Under the pieces are notes generated by a model. It worked only from the letters and a program-made list of their open reading frames with translations, had not been told where the DNA came from and searched no databases. DNA of 64,000 nucleotides from Streptomyces antioxidans. GTDB lineage: Bacteria > Actinomycetota > Actinomycetes > Streptomycetales > Streptomycetaceae. This document shows positions 35,790 to 44,415 of this stretch, piece by piece. Within the stretch, counting starts at the first letter, position 1. Each line of letters begins with the position of its first letter. The stretch spans positions 400,019 through 464,018 of the forward strand of contig NZ_LAKD02000001.1 of assembly GCF_000968685.2 (NCBI RefSeq), in the 5' to 3' direction. A program made the translations under genes and the position numbers.

Positions 35790-37214
35790 GTGACCAGCGT
35801 CATTCCCAAGGGTCTGGGCGAGCAGATCCGCGCCTTGGCCGGGGGCGAGGTGACCTCCCGTGCGCTGGTCGAGCAGTCGCTCCAGCGCATCGCCGAGACC
35901 CAGCCCACGCTCAACGCGTTCCGCCGCGTCCGCGCCGAGGCCGCCCTGCGCGAGGCCGCCGAGGCCGACCGGCGGCTGGCGGCGGGGGAGCGGCTGCCGC
36001 TGCTCGGCGTCCCGCTCGCGGTCAAGGACGACACGGACGTCGCGGGCGAGCCCACCGCGTTCGGCTGCTGCGGCGAGTTCCCGGCCAAGGCCGAGGACGG
36101 CGAGGCGGTACGGCGGCTGAAGGCGGCCGGGGCCGTGATCGTCGGCAAGACCAACACCCCCGAGCTGGGCCAGTGGCCGTTCACCGAGGGCCCCGCCTTC
36201 GGCGACACCCGCAACCCCTGGAACCCGGAGCACACCCCCGGCGGCTCCTCCGGCGGCGGCGCGGCGGCCGTCGCCGCCGGTCTGGTGCCCGCCGCGCTCG
36301 GCTCGGACGGCGCGGGCTCGGTCCGCATCCCCGCCGCCTGGACGCATCTCGTCGGCATCAAGCCCCAGCGCGGCCGTATCTCCACCTGGCCGGACGCCGA
36401 GGCCTTCAACGGCATCACCTGCAACGGCCCGCTGGCCCGTACGGTCGCCGACGCGGCGCTGCTGCTGCACATCGCGACCGGCAACCGCGAGGGGGACCTG
36501 CACTGCCCCGAGCCGGTGGACGTGCTGTCCGCGGTGGGCCGCGATCCGGGGCGGCTGCGGATCGCCCTGTCGTTCAAGACGGCCTTCACCGGTACGACCA
36601 AGAGGCTGGACCCGGCGGTGCGGGCGGCCATCATCCGGCTCGCCGAGCGGCTGGCGGCCCTCGGCCACGAGGTGGTGGAGGCCGAGCCGCGCTACGGGCT
36701 GGTGGGCTTCTCCTTCCTGCCGCGCGCCACGGCCGGGATCACCGAATGGTCGGGACGGGTCCCCGATCCGCTGCTGCTGGACATCCGCACCCGCGGCGCG
36801 GTCCGCAACGGCCGCCTGTTGGGCGGTGCCGCGCTGCGGTGGGCGCGGTCCTACGAGGAGCCGCTGCGGCGCCAGGTCGGGGCGATCTTCGAGCGCTTCG
36901 ACGTGGTCCTCTCCCCGACGACGGCCACCCCGCCGCTGCGGATCGGTGCCATGGCGGGTCTGTCCGGGTGGCGTACGGACCGGGCCATGATCGCGGCGTG
37001 CCCGTACGCCTGGCCGTGGAACGTCCTGGGCTGGCCCGCGATGAACGTGCCCGCCGGGTTCGCCGACCCCGAGCACCGCACGCTGCCGCTCGGCGCCCAG
37101 CTCCTCGGCCCGGCCAACGGCGAGCCGGTGCTCATCTCGCTTGCGGCCCAGCTGGAGGCCGACCAGCGGTGGTACGAGCGCTGGCCCCAGGTGTCCCGCC
37201 CGGGTCCGGCGTGA
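35790..37214 (+). CDS. amidase signature family protein
   Basis: Amidase of 474 residues using the Ser-cisSer-Lys triad. The lysine is in LAVKDDTDVAGE. The signature is GGSSGGGAAAVAAGL followed by ALGSDGAGSVRIPA, holding the cis-serine and the nucleophile. The C-terminal ENPYAWPWN-like CPYAWPWNVLGWPAMNVPAG fits the family. The GTG start has GAGGAGGTCCAC at ideal spacing. Relatives include GatA, fatty-acid amide hydrolases and 6-aminohexanoate hydrolases; no GatB/C is adjacent, so it is a stand-alone amidase with unknown substrate. Confidence 0.9.
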   Translation: MTSVIPKGLGEQIRALAGGEVTSRALVEQSLQRIAETQPTLNAFRRVRAEAALREAAEADRRLAAGERLPLLGVPLAVKDDTDVAGEPTAFGCCGEFPAKAEDGEAVRRLKAAGAVIVGKTNTPELGQWPFTEGPAFGDTRNPWNPEHTPGGSSGGGAAAVAAGLVPAALGSDGAGSVRIPAAWTHLVGIKPQRGRISTWPDAEAFNGITCNGPLARTVADAALLLHIATGNREGDLHCPEPVDVLSAVGRDPGRLRIALSFKTAFTGTTKRLDPAVRAAIIRLAERLAALGHEVVEAEPRYGLVGFSFLPRATAGITEWSGRVPDPLLLDIRTRGAVRNGRLLGGAALRWARSYEEPLRRQVGAIFERFDVVLSPTTATPPLRIGAMAGLSGWRTDRAMIAACPYAWPWNVLGWPAMNVPAGFADPEHRTLPLGAQLLGPANGEPVLISLAAQLEADQRWYERWPQVSRPGPA

Positions 37215-37356
37215 GCCTCGTCCCATCCGGCGCACCGTGAGCCTTCTCTCACACTTTTCGGCCAGCCGCCCATCAGAGAGAAAGGCCAGGTCAAGGGGGC
37301 TGTCCGGGGGAGGAGGGGGAGCGTCCCGCGAGGTAACACCCAGGCGAACCCATCGC

Positions 37357-37362
37357 TACACT
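37357..37362 (+). promoter_or_regulatory. -10 element of a leaderless promoter for the glycopolymer trio
   Basis: TACACT ends eight bases before the ATG at 37371, and no ribosome site is present. The whole coupled trio downstream would be read from here. Confidence 0.45.
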
Positions 37363-37370
37363 TTCGGCAC

Positions 37371-37730
37371 ATGGTGAAGAGGGTGACCGAAAAGCGACGG
37401 CGAAGAACACAAACGGGCCAGATATTCGTCAATGCCTCCGGCGGCCGGAGACAGCTGCTGGCGCTCGCGGCGCTGGGCGTCGGCTGTGCCTGCGTCGGCT
37501 ATCTGCTGCTGATGGCGACCGCCCTGTCCGGAGTGGTGTGGCAGGACGGCGAGCAGCCGCCCAGGACCGCCGAACTGTCCTCCACCGGCGGCACGACGGG
37601 CGGCACCGGCGGCCACACCACCGGCCACACCCGCGGCGCCCCGTCCGGCTGGCCCAGCATGTACTCCTACGGCGCCGAGGTGACCGCCCCCCTGGCTGAC
37701 GCCGAACCGTCCGGGGGCGGCCCCTGGTGA
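37371..37730 (+). CDS. small membrane protein, first gene of a glycopolymer module
   Basis: Protein of 119 residues with a basic cytoplasmic N-terminus (KRVTEKRRRRTQ), one membrane span (about 28-54, LLALAALGVGCACVGYLLL) and an outer Gly/Thr/His-rich segment. I recognise no family. Its stop overlaps the GTG of the next gene by four bases (GTGA), so it is translationally coupled to the synthase and may be its accessory subunit. The lack of a ribosome site suggests a leaderless start. Confidence 0.65.
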   Translation: MVKRVTEKRRRRTQTGQIFVNASGGRRQLLALAALGVGCACVGYLLLMATALSGVVWQDGEQPPRTAELSSTGGTTGGTGGHTTGHTRGAPSGWPSMYSYGAEVTAPLADAEPSGGGPW

Positions 37731-39886
37731 GCCCCCGGCACGCACACCGCCCCGCGCCGCGCGGCCACTGGCTGCTGCTGCTCATCGTCGTCTCCGCCGT
37801 CGCCGCCGCGCTGGTCTTCGAGGGCTGGACCACCCATGAGGTCGCCTCCCAGCCCACCCGCCGCCCCTGCACCAGCCCCATCCCCAAGGCCGCCGACACC
37901 GGGAAGCCGATCGTCCGCCTCGACGGCGACACGGCGCAGACGGCCGGGATGCCGGAGCGCACCGTCGCCCTCACCTTCGACGGCGGACCCGACCCCGTCT
38001 GGACCCCACGCCTGCTGGACCTGCTGCGCTCCCACCGCGCGCACGCCACCTTCTTCCTCTCCGGCGTCCAGGCGGCCCGCCACCCCGAGCTGGTGCGACG
38101 CATCCGCGACGCGGGCCATGAGATCGGCTCGCTCACCTACACCGGCTCCGACCTGGGCTCGGCGTCCGCCGTGCGCACCCGCCTCGAGCTGTCCCTCACC
38201 CGGACCGCGCTCGCGGGCAGTGCGGGGATCACCCCCCGGCTGCTGCGGCTGCCGCTCACCACCCAGGCCGACACGATGTGCGGCGGCGAGTGGACGGCCG
38301 CCCGGCGCGCCGCCGAGCAGGGGTATCTGCTGGTCGCCGCCGACCGGCCGACACGGAAGCCGGAGCGCGGCGTCGTCCGCCAGTACAGCCAGACGGACAC
38401 CGCCGTCAGCGAGGTGCGGAAGCTCTTCAGGAACCGGAAGGTCGAGAGGTACACGACGGTGTCCGAAGGGCTCGGCCGCACCCCGGTCAACGCCTCGGGC
38501 GACAGTCCGGGCGGCGCTCCCGCGAGCACCGGGGCCAGCACGGCCGCCAACACCCCCGCCTCCACCGTCGGCCAGCTGCAGGGCAAGGCACTGCTCCAGG
38601 TCCAGTCCGTCGGGCACGTCTTCGTCCGGGCCATGACCTGGGTGCTCGGCGTCGCGGGCGCTCTGGCCCTGCTGCGGCTGCTGCTGGTCGTCCTCTTCGC
38701 GCGGGCCCATGTCCGGCGCCAGCACCGCTACCGGCCCGGTTCGCCCTGGCTGCGCGAGATCAACGAGCCGGTGACGGTGCTCATCCCCGCGTACAACGAG
38801 GAGGCGGGCATCGAGACCACCATCCGCTCGCTGCTCGCCTCCACCCACCCCGAGCTGCAGCTCATCGTGATCGACGACGGCTCGACCGACCGTACGGCCG
38901 ATATCGCCGCGAGCGTCGACGACCCCCGGGTGGAGGTGGTCCGCCGCCCGAACGCGGGCAAGGCGGCGGCCCTCAACACCGGCCTCGCCCACACCCGCCA
39001 CGACCTCGTGGTCATGGCCGACGCCGATACCGTCTTCGAACCGGACGCCCTCCGCCAGCTCATCCAGCCGCTCGCCCACCCGGCCATCGGCGCGGTCAGC
39101 GGCAACACCAAGGTCGGCAACCGCCGCCGACTGCTGGGCAGATGGCAGCACCTGGAGTACGTGTTCGGCTTCAACCTCGACCGCCGGATGTACGAGGTGC
39201 TGGAGTGCATGCCGACCGTGCCCGGTGCCATCGGGGCCTTCCGGCGGGACGCGCTGATGGCCCTCGGCGGGGTCAGCCAGGCCACCCTCGCCGAGGACAC
39301 CGACCTCACCATGGCCCTGTGGCGGGCCGGTTGGCGGGTGGTCTACCAGGAGTCCGCCATCGCCTGGACCGAGGTGCCCACCTCGCTGCGCCAGCTGTGG
39401 CGGCAGCGGTACCGCTGGTGCTACGGCACGCTCCAGGCCATGTGGAAGCACCGCCGCGCCCTCCGCGAGGTCGGTCCCGGCGGACGCTTCGCCCGCCGGG
39501 CGCTGCCCTATCTGTTCCTCTTCCAGGTGGCGCTGCCGCTGCTCGCCCCCATCGTGGACGTCTTCGCCCTCTACGGCGTGGCGTTCGCCGACCCCGTGGA
39601 GTCGATCGGGGTGTGGGTCGCCTTCCTCGTGGTGCAGCTGTTCGGCGCCGGATACGCGCTGCGGCTGGACGGGGAGCGGCTGCGGGTGCTGTGGGCGATG
39701 CCGTTCCAGCTGTTCGTCTACCGGCAGTTGATGTACCTGGTGATCTTCCAGTCGGTGGTCAGCGCCCTGTTCGGGACGCGGCTGCGCTGGCACCGCATCC
39801 ATCGCTCCGGCTCCGCCGGGGAGCACCGGATCGCCGAACCGGCCGGGCGCCAGGGTCTGCCCTGGGCGGGGGAGGGAGGATCATGA
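37727..39886 (+). CDS. degenerate polysaccharide deacetylase domain fused to GT2 synthase
   Basis: Membrane protein of 719 residues. After a membrane segment (about 15-32) comes a NodB-fold domain (about 80-240) whose metal motifs are lost: TFDGGPDP replaces TFDDGP, GSLTYTG replaces the H(S/T)xxH motif, and LLRLPL replaces RxPxG. After a linker and another span, a GT2 domain has the complete active-site set: VTVLIPAYNEEAG, VIDDGSTDRT, MADADTVF, AEDTDLT and RQRYRWCYGT. Four or so C-terminal spans follow. The GT2 part resembles hyaluronan/PNAG-type processive synthases. It overlaps both neighbours by four bases. Confidence 0.88.
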   Translation: MSPRHAHRPAPRGHWLLLLIVVSAVAAALVFEGWTTHEVASQPTRRPCTSPIPKAADTGKPIVRLDGDTAQTAGMPERTVALTFDGGPDPVWTPRLLDLLRSHRAHATFFLSGVQAARHPELVRRIRDAGHEIGSLTYTGSDLGSASAVRTRLELSLTRTALAGSAGITPRLLRLPLTTQADTMCGGEWTAARRAAEQGYLLVAADRPTRKPERGVVRQYSQTDTAVSEVRKLFRNRKVERYTTVSEGLGRTPVNASGDSPGGAPASTGASTAANTPASTVGQLQGKALLQVQSVGHVFVRAMTWVLGVAGALALLRLLLVVLFARAHVRRQHRYRPGSPWLREINEPVTVLIPAYNEEAGIETTIRSLLASTHPELQLIVIDDGSTDRTADIAASVDDPRVEVVRRPNAGKAAALNTGLAHTRHDLVVMADADTVFEPDALRQLIQPLAHPAIGAVSGNTKVGNRRRLLGRWQHLEYVFGFNLDRRMYEVLECMPTVPGAIGAFRRDALMALGGVSQATLAEDTDLTMALWRAGWRVVYQESAIAWTEVPTSLRQLWRQRYRWCYGTLQAMWKHRRALREVGPGGRFARRALPYLFLFQVALPLLAPIVDVFALYGVAFADPVESIGVWVAFLVVQLFGAGYALRLDGERLRVLWAMPFQLFVYRQLMYLVIFQSVVSALFGTRLRWHRIHRSGSAGEHRIAEPAGRQGLPWAGEGGS

Positions 39887-40881
39887 ACCACGATGCCGCC
39901 TCCCCCCGCCGGTGGCCCCGGCGGCTGCGGCGCACGGTGGTCGTGCTGCTCGCGGCGGTCCTGCTCGGGGCCGCGTCCACGTACGGCTGGGCCTGGTCCA
40001 AGCTGAACGACGACGTCGACCTGGCCAAGGTCGAGGACCGCCCCGCGCCGGGCAAGGGCACGAACTACCTCATCGTGGGCTCCGACAGCCGCGACGGCCT
40101 CTCCCCGAAGGACAAGAAGAACCTGCACACCGGCTCGGCCGAGGGCCGCCGCACCGACTCGATGATGATCCTGCACACCGGCGCCCACGGCGCGACGATG
40201 GTGAGCCTGCCGCGCGACTCCTGGGTGACCATCCCGCCGTACACCTACCCCATGACCGGGAAGCGCCCCGGGCCGTCCGGGAACAAGCTCAACGCGGCGT
40301 TCTCGCTGGGCGGCCCCGAACTGCTGGTGCGGACGATCGAGCACAACACCGGGCTGCGGATCGACCACTACGCGGAGATCGGCTTCGCGGGCTTCGTCAA
40401 CGTCGTCAACTCGGTGGGCGGCGTGCGGATGTGTCTCGACAAGCCCGTCAAGGACGAGAAGTCGGGCGCCGATCTGAAGGCGGGCTGCCAGACGCTGGAC
40501 GGCCGCCAGGCCCTGGCCTTCGTCCGCCAGCGCCACCACGAGGCCAAGGGCGACCTCGGCCGCAGCCAGAACCAGCAGAAGTTCCTTGCCGCGCTGGCGA
40601 AACGGGCCGCGCGGCCGGACCAGGTCTTCGTCCCGTGGAAGTCCCTGCCGACGGTCGGCGCGGGCCTGGACACGCTCATCGTCGACAAGGACACGGACCT
40701 GCGGACGCTGGTGTCGCTGTTCGAGGCGATGAAGCGCGTCGCGGGCGGCCACGGCAACCGGCTGACCGTCCCGGTGGCCGGCCGTGGGGTCGCCACGTCC
40801 AAGGGCAGCGCGCTGAAGTGGGACGAGGAGCGGGCGAGACAACTCTTCGAACGGTTGCGGAACGACCAGGCCACGGGGTGA
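39883..40881 (+). CDS. LytR-CpsA-Psr (LCP) family wall-polymer ligase
   Basis: LCP protein of 332 residues, a family that transfers lipid-linked glycopolymers to peptidoglycan outside the membrane. One N-terminal span (about 18-40) precedes the catalytic domain. Conserved residues are visible in LIVGSDSRDG, GRRTDSMMILHTG, MVSLPRDSWVTIP and AFVRQRHHEAKGDLGRSQNQQ. GGGAGGGAGG precedes the ATG, which overlaps the synthase stop (ATGA). The surrounding frame opens at 38278 but the upstream part is a shadow of the synthase. The enzyme likely attaches the polymer made by the upstream synthase. Confidence 0.9.
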   Translation: MNHDAASPRRWPRRLRRTVVVLLAAVLLGAASTYGWAWSKLNDDVDLAKVEDRPAPGKGTNYLIVGSDSRDGLSPKDKKNLHTGSAEGRRTDSMMILHTGAHGATMVSLPRDSWVTIPPYTYPMTGKRPGPSGNKLNAAFSLGGPELLVRTIEHNTGLRIDHYAEIGFAGFVNVVNSVGGVRMCLDKPVKDEKSGADLKAGCQTLDGRQALAFVRQRHHEAKGDLGRSQNQQKFLAALAKRAARPDQVFVPWKSLPTVGAGLDTLIVDKDTDLRTLVSLFEAMKRVAGGHGNRLTVPVAGRGVATSKGSALKWDEERARQLFERLRNDQATG

Positions 40882-40978
40882 AGAAGGACGGCGGGCACGA
40901 GCGGTCGCCCGCAGTCCCCCCCGCTCCGGAGCGAGGACACACGGTCCCCGAACCACGTGGGACGTCTTGGCCCGACCC

Positions 40979-41360
40979 TCACGACCGGCGGGCGCTCAGC
41001 CATCGGTAGGCCGCGGCCAGTGCGGCGACGATCACCGGAACCATGAGATACGCGGTCGCGAATGGAATGACCACCGCCGTCAGCGCCAGTCCGATCGCCG
41101 AGTACACGCGGGATCGGCCCTCAAGGAGCCGGCAGCCAGTGGCGGCGCCCACTAGGTAGGTGACCAGCACCAACGACGAGGAAATGCCGACAATGTCCTC
41201 TGACCCCCGGTTACCCAGCCAGCACACCAGAAGGCCTGCCGCCGCCACGCCGCCGACGGTCCATACGCCGCGGTCCGGGACACCGTACCGATTGAGCTGT
41301 CCTACCGGCGCGGGCGGCCACCGATGTCCGAGAAGCTCTGGTCCTCGATATTGAGAGGGC
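40979..41360 (-). pseudogene. 3' remnant of an APC-type amino-acid permease
   Basis: About 120 codons of sequence ending ...AYRWLSARRS. RYGVPDRGVWTVGG and LGNRGSEDIVGISSSLVLVT resemble the last quarter of APC-family permeases, with three hydrophobic spans following. A TAA closes the frame just upstream (near 41365), and the 350 or so residues that should come before are absent. A GTG at 41248 could start an 89-residue fragment, but this would not make a functional transporter. Confidence 0.6.
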
Positions 41361-41484
41361 CGTTAAGGAGCATCTAGCCGGGGCGTTCACCCTGTCCTGG
41401 CGCACCTACCTGTTCACTGCGCGGCGGCTCTGACCGGCGTTCCCAGGTCGCTGTCCGCGCGGTCGCGGCGCCCGGCGGCAGCGC

Positions 41485-41524
41485 CCGGTTCCGGCGCGGC
41501 CAGCCCACCGCGGCGCGGAACCGG
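41485..41524 (-). terminator. hairpin downstream of the epoxide hydrolase gene
   Basis: CCGGTTCCG (41485-41493) and CGGAACCGG (41516-41524) pair perfectly over 9 bp and enclose further GC-rich pairing. It lies about 20 bases past the stop. Confidence 0.5.
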
Positions 41525-41542
41525 CCCACCGGCGGTGGTCAC

Positions 41543-42739
41543 TCAGGGAAGCTCGCGGAGCGTCCGGAAGAACGTTCTCACGTCGTCGACCAGCAGCTCC
41601 GGTTGTTCCATTGCCGCGAAGTGCCCACCCCGGTCGTATGTCGTCCACTGGACGATGTTGTCGGTCCGGTCCGCGATGTGCCGCAGCGGGATGAAGTTGT
41701 CCCGGGGGAAGTCGGCCAGAGCGGTCGGTGCCGTCGACGGCTCGGGCGGGGAGCCCCAGTAGTCGGCGTGGGCCCGCTCGTAGTAGATGCGGGCGGACGA
41801 GCCTGCCGTGCCGGTCAGCCAGTACAGCATCACGTTCGTCAGCATGTGGTCGCGGTTTACGGCGTCCTCGGGACGGTCCTCGGAGTCGGTCCACTCCTTG
41901 AACTTCTCGGCGATCCAGGCGAGTTGGCCCACCGGGGAGTCGGTGAGGCCGTATGCCAGGGTCTGTGGGCGGGTGGCCTGGATGTCGGCGTAGCCCTGAC
42001 GGTCGCGGCTCCATGCCTGGGCGCGTTTCCAGGAGGCCAGGGTGCGCTCGCGCTCGTCCGTGCTCAGGGCTCTGAGCTCTTCCGCACCCGGCTCCCGCGT
42101 CGGGGCGGAGTTCGGCAGCAGGTTCAGGTGTACGCCGATGACCTTGTCCGGCCGGGTGCGGCCGAGTTCGCGGGAGACGGCGGCTCCCCAGTCGCCGCCC
42201 TGGACTCCGTACCGCTGGTAGCCGAGTCGCTCCATCAGCCGGGCGAAGGCGGCGGCCACGCGGCGGAATTCCCACCCCGTGTCCGTGGTGGGGCCGGAGA
42301 GGCCGAATCCGGGGATGGTGGGCAGCACCAGGTGGAACGCGTCGGCCGGGTCGCCGCCGTGCGCTCGCGGGTCGGTGAGCGGGCCGGCGACGTCGGTGAA
42401 TTCGACGATCGAGCCGGGCCAGCCGTGGGTCATCAGCAGCGGTGTCGCGTCCGGTTCGGGGGAGCGGATATGGGCGAAGTGGATGTTCGCGCCGTCGACG
42501 GTGGTGGTGAACTGCGGCCACTCGTTCAGTCCGGCCTCCGCCGCGCGCCAGTCGTATTCGTACCGCCAGTAGTGGACGAGCTCCTTCAGGTAGTCGCGCG
42601 GGATGCCGTATGCCCAGCCCACTCCGGGCAGTTCGTCCGGCCAACGGGTACGGTCAAGGCGCTCGTGGAGATCGTCCAGCTCGTCCGGGTGGACGTCGAC
42701 GCGGAAAGGGCGGACACTCTGGTCGCCTGGCTTCGTCAT
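41543..42739 (-). CDS. epoxide hydrolase (alpha/beta hydrolase with EHN domain)
   Basis: Protein of 398 residues: an N-terminal epoxide-hydrolase domain (FRVDVHPDELDDLHERLDRT and YWRYEYDWRAAEAGLN) and an alpha/beta hydrolase core. The oxyanion-hole motif is THGWPGSIVEF, the nucleophile Asp is in VQGGDWGAAVS, and the base His is in DRGGHFAAMEQPE. Family members open epoxides by way of an ester intermediate. A -10-like TAGCAT (42748-42753) lies eight bases before ATG 42739, supporting this start over GTG 42760. Its neighbours on both sides are decayed genes. Confidence 0.88.
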   Translation of the reverse strand: MTKPGDQSVRPFRVDVHPDELDDLHERLDRTRWPDELPGVGWAYGIPRDYLKELVHYWRYEYDWRAAEAGLNEWPQFTTTVDGANIHFAHIRSPEPDATPLLMTHGWPGSIVEFTDVAGPLTDPRAHGGDPADAFHLVLPTIPGFGLSGPTTDTGWEFRRVAAAFARLMERLGYQRYGVQGGDWGAAVSRELGRTRPDKVIGVHLNLLPNSAPTREPGAEELRALSTDERERTLASWKRAQAWSRDRQGYADIQATRPQTLAYGLTDSPVGQLAWIAEKFKEWTDSEDRPEDAVNRDHMLTNVMLYWLTGTAGSSARIYYERAHADYWGSPPEPSTAPTALADFPRDNFIPLRHIADRTDNIVQWTTYDRGGHFAAMEQPELLVDDVRTFFRTLRELP

Positions 42740-42932
42740 ATCCGTGGATGCTACGTCCACGAACCCGCGGGCGTTTTGGCAGGTCGTGCGTCCTGTGCTG
42801 CCACGCTACAACGGCTGGGGCGGGTGCGGGGGTGATGTGGTCACCGCGACCACGATCAACCTGTCAGCCCGAGCGGCGTCCGCCGGGCTCGCGGTCGGGG
42901 CACACGGCGCGGCTGCTAGTTTCCCTCCCGTG

Positions 42933-43090
42933 TTGGAGCACCAGGACGAGACCAGGGCGTCGCCAATCGGCTGGAGGCGCGGCCGTTCGCGCGGAACATG
43001 ATCGGTACCTTCGCGGAACTCGTGCGCGGCACGGGAAACCCGCGGGCAGCCGATGTCGGATGCGGGGGTCACGATGGCCCGGCTGCTCCA
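42933..43090 (+). pseudogene. remnant of a SAM-dependent methyltransferase
   Basis: Fragments LEHQDETRA in one frame and NRLEARPFARNMIGTFAEL then GNPRAADVGCG in another join into the N-terminus of a class I methyltransferase, the last being motif I. A frame change separates the two and coding sense is lost after motif I. The rest of the gene is missing. Confidence 0.55.
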
Positions 43091-43518
43091 CGACCCGGCC
43101 TCCGAACGGGGCTTCCTCGACACCCACTTGCTGGCCCGCCGCCCGTAGCGTCGAGCAAGCGAACGAGGTCGATCACGGCGAAATCGGGGCAATTCTCGGC
43201 CTGGTTGACGGTAGGGACGGGATGTCTCCTCTGGTGACCGGAGGCACCGGACGGGGAGGCGCCGGACATCGGGACGCTGGCCGGGAGGTTCACCGAGGGC
43301 AGGGCCCGCATCGCCGAAGCGGTCACCGTCGCCACAATGAACCCTCACTCTGCGGTCGATTGCGGGCACTTGCCGTACTCGATGCTCATAAGGAAGAGCT
43401 TGTATCCCGAAGCCCGACCGCGTCCTCGCTTTGCCCGAAGCGCTCCGCTGGATACAACGTTCTTCAACTGACCTACACAAAGGGAGTTGGCCTCCACAGG
43501 TCAACCGGCCGTCACCCC

Positions 43519-43549
43519 TTGACTCATGGCGCATCGATGTATGTAGGGT
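43519..43549 (+). promoter_or_regulatory. promoter of the first four-cysteine secreted protein gene
   Basis: TTGACT (43519-43524) and TAGGGT (43544-43549), spaced 19 bases, stand about 40 bases before the start. It is among the clearest housekeeping-like promoters in the window. Confidence 0.5.
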
Positions 43550-43589
43550 TTTCGCGATCGCTCCGGCGGTCGCAAACGGGAGGATGAAG

Positions 43590-43946
43590 ATGAAGACCAA
43601 GCAATTCCTGAAGGCGGCGGTTATCGCTGCCGCCGCGGCAACATGTGCGGCGGTCACCGCCAGTCCCTCCTCCGCCGCAGAGGGTTCCGATGTCTCCACG
43701 AAGGCATGGCGAGGTTACGTCGTCGCATGCGAGACCCAGGGGGACACGGCGAATTTCAAATACGACCCCGACGACAATGCCTCGACCACGGTGTACTACA
43801 ACAACCACTGTGGACACGATGTGAACGTCGCCATCAACATCAGCGACGGCACCAAGAAGTGCATCGCGGCGAACGCCAACACGAAGAGCAAGAAGTACCT
43901 GTACGTCGGTGGTGAACACATCGACAAGCTGACCAGGGGCTGCTGA
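43590..43946 (+). CDS. small secreted four-cysteine protein, paralogue 1
   Basis: Preprotein of 118 residues with a signal peptide (MKTKQFLKAAVIAAAAATCA..., cut near residue 30). The mature ~88 residues contain four cysteines, C47, C74, C91 and C118, the last being the final residue. Conserved with the next gene are GYVVAC, GDTANF, YNNHC and VNV. The start is ATG 43590, because GGGAGG is six bases before it; ATG 43584 is too close. I do not recognise the family. Two disulfides and a compact beta-rich fold are likely. The upstream region is decayed DNA. Confidence 0.75.
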   Translation: MKTKQFLKAAVIAAAAATCAAVTASPSSAAEGSDVSTKAWRGYVVACETQGDTANFKYDPDDNASTTVYYNNHCGHDVNVAINISDGTKKCIAANANTKSKKYLYVGGEHIDKLTRGC

Positions 43947-44029
43947 CCACAGCACACCGTCAGATAGCGGATGACCGGCACCTATTCGGGACATCCGCAC
44001 CGAAAGCAAAAACACGGGGAGGCAACACC

Positions 44030-44401
44030 ATGAGGCTGAGCAAGGCGTCAGCAATTTCCGGAATCGCCGCCGCGGCGATGGCGAGCTCCGCTCTTCTGTT
44101 CGCAGGACCGGCGAACGCCGCGGAGCACTCCACTGCCGGTGACGTATCGGCTAAGCGCGGCTATGTCGTCGCATGCCAGACGCCCGGTGACACCGCCAAC
44201 TTCTCCTGGAAGTCCGGCACCATCAACACGACCATCTACTTCAACAACCACTGCAGCCATTCGGTGAATGTCAGCGTTGAGATCACCGACCTCGAGGGCC
44301 CGGTCAAGCACTGTCTTACGACAGACGCCCGCGAGAAGGGCAAGAAGAAGTACCAGACCGGTGCCTCCGGGAAGGTCACCCATATCTCCCGGGGCTGCTG
44401 A
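44030..44401 (+). CDS. small secreted four-cysteine protein, paralogue 2
   Basis: Preprotein of 123 residues with a signal peptide ending GPANA (residue 30). Mature cysteines are C49, C75, C95 and C123, again with Cys as the last residue. RGYVVACQTPGDTANF, FNNHCSHSVNV and HISRGC align with paralogue 1 over the full mature length, at roughly 40-45% identity by eye. GGGGAGG precedes the ATG. It lies 83 bp after its paralogue, and a strong terminator follows, so the two form one transcription unit. Function unknown; extracellular location is well supported. Confidence 0.75.
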   Translation: MRLSKASAISGIAAAAMASSALLFAGPANAAEHSTAGDVSAKRGYVVACQTPGDTANFSWKSGTINTTIYFNNHCSHSVNVSVEITDLEGPVKHCLTTDAREKGKKKYQTGASGKVTHISRGC

Positions 44402-44415
44402 CGGGCAATTCCCAT

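Larger units (their letters stand above)
42740..43589. other. decayed coding sequence, no intact gene
   Basis: An 850-bp stretch without an intact gene. It includes a frameshifted methyltransferase piece (about 42933-43090), an unidentified fragment reading RFTEGRARIAEAVTVATMNP and HSAVDCGHLPYSMLIRKSLY (about 43261-43470), and the promoter of the first secreted four-cysteine protein at its right edge. Long open frames on either strand here have no consistent protein character. Confidence 0.5.

Noticed and set aside
38278..39882. A 535-codon extension upstream of the LCP gene
   Set aside because: It overlaps the synthase in another frame, is Arg/Pro-rich, and the LCP gene has its own ATG with a strong ribosome site at 39883.
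42806..43699. A 297-codon open frame on the minus strand across the decayed region
   Set aside because: It has no recognisable family, runs antisense into the signal-peptide part of the first secreted four-cysteine gene, and covers a segment whose plus strand holds methyltransferase fragments. Long stop-free antisense frames are expected at this GC content.
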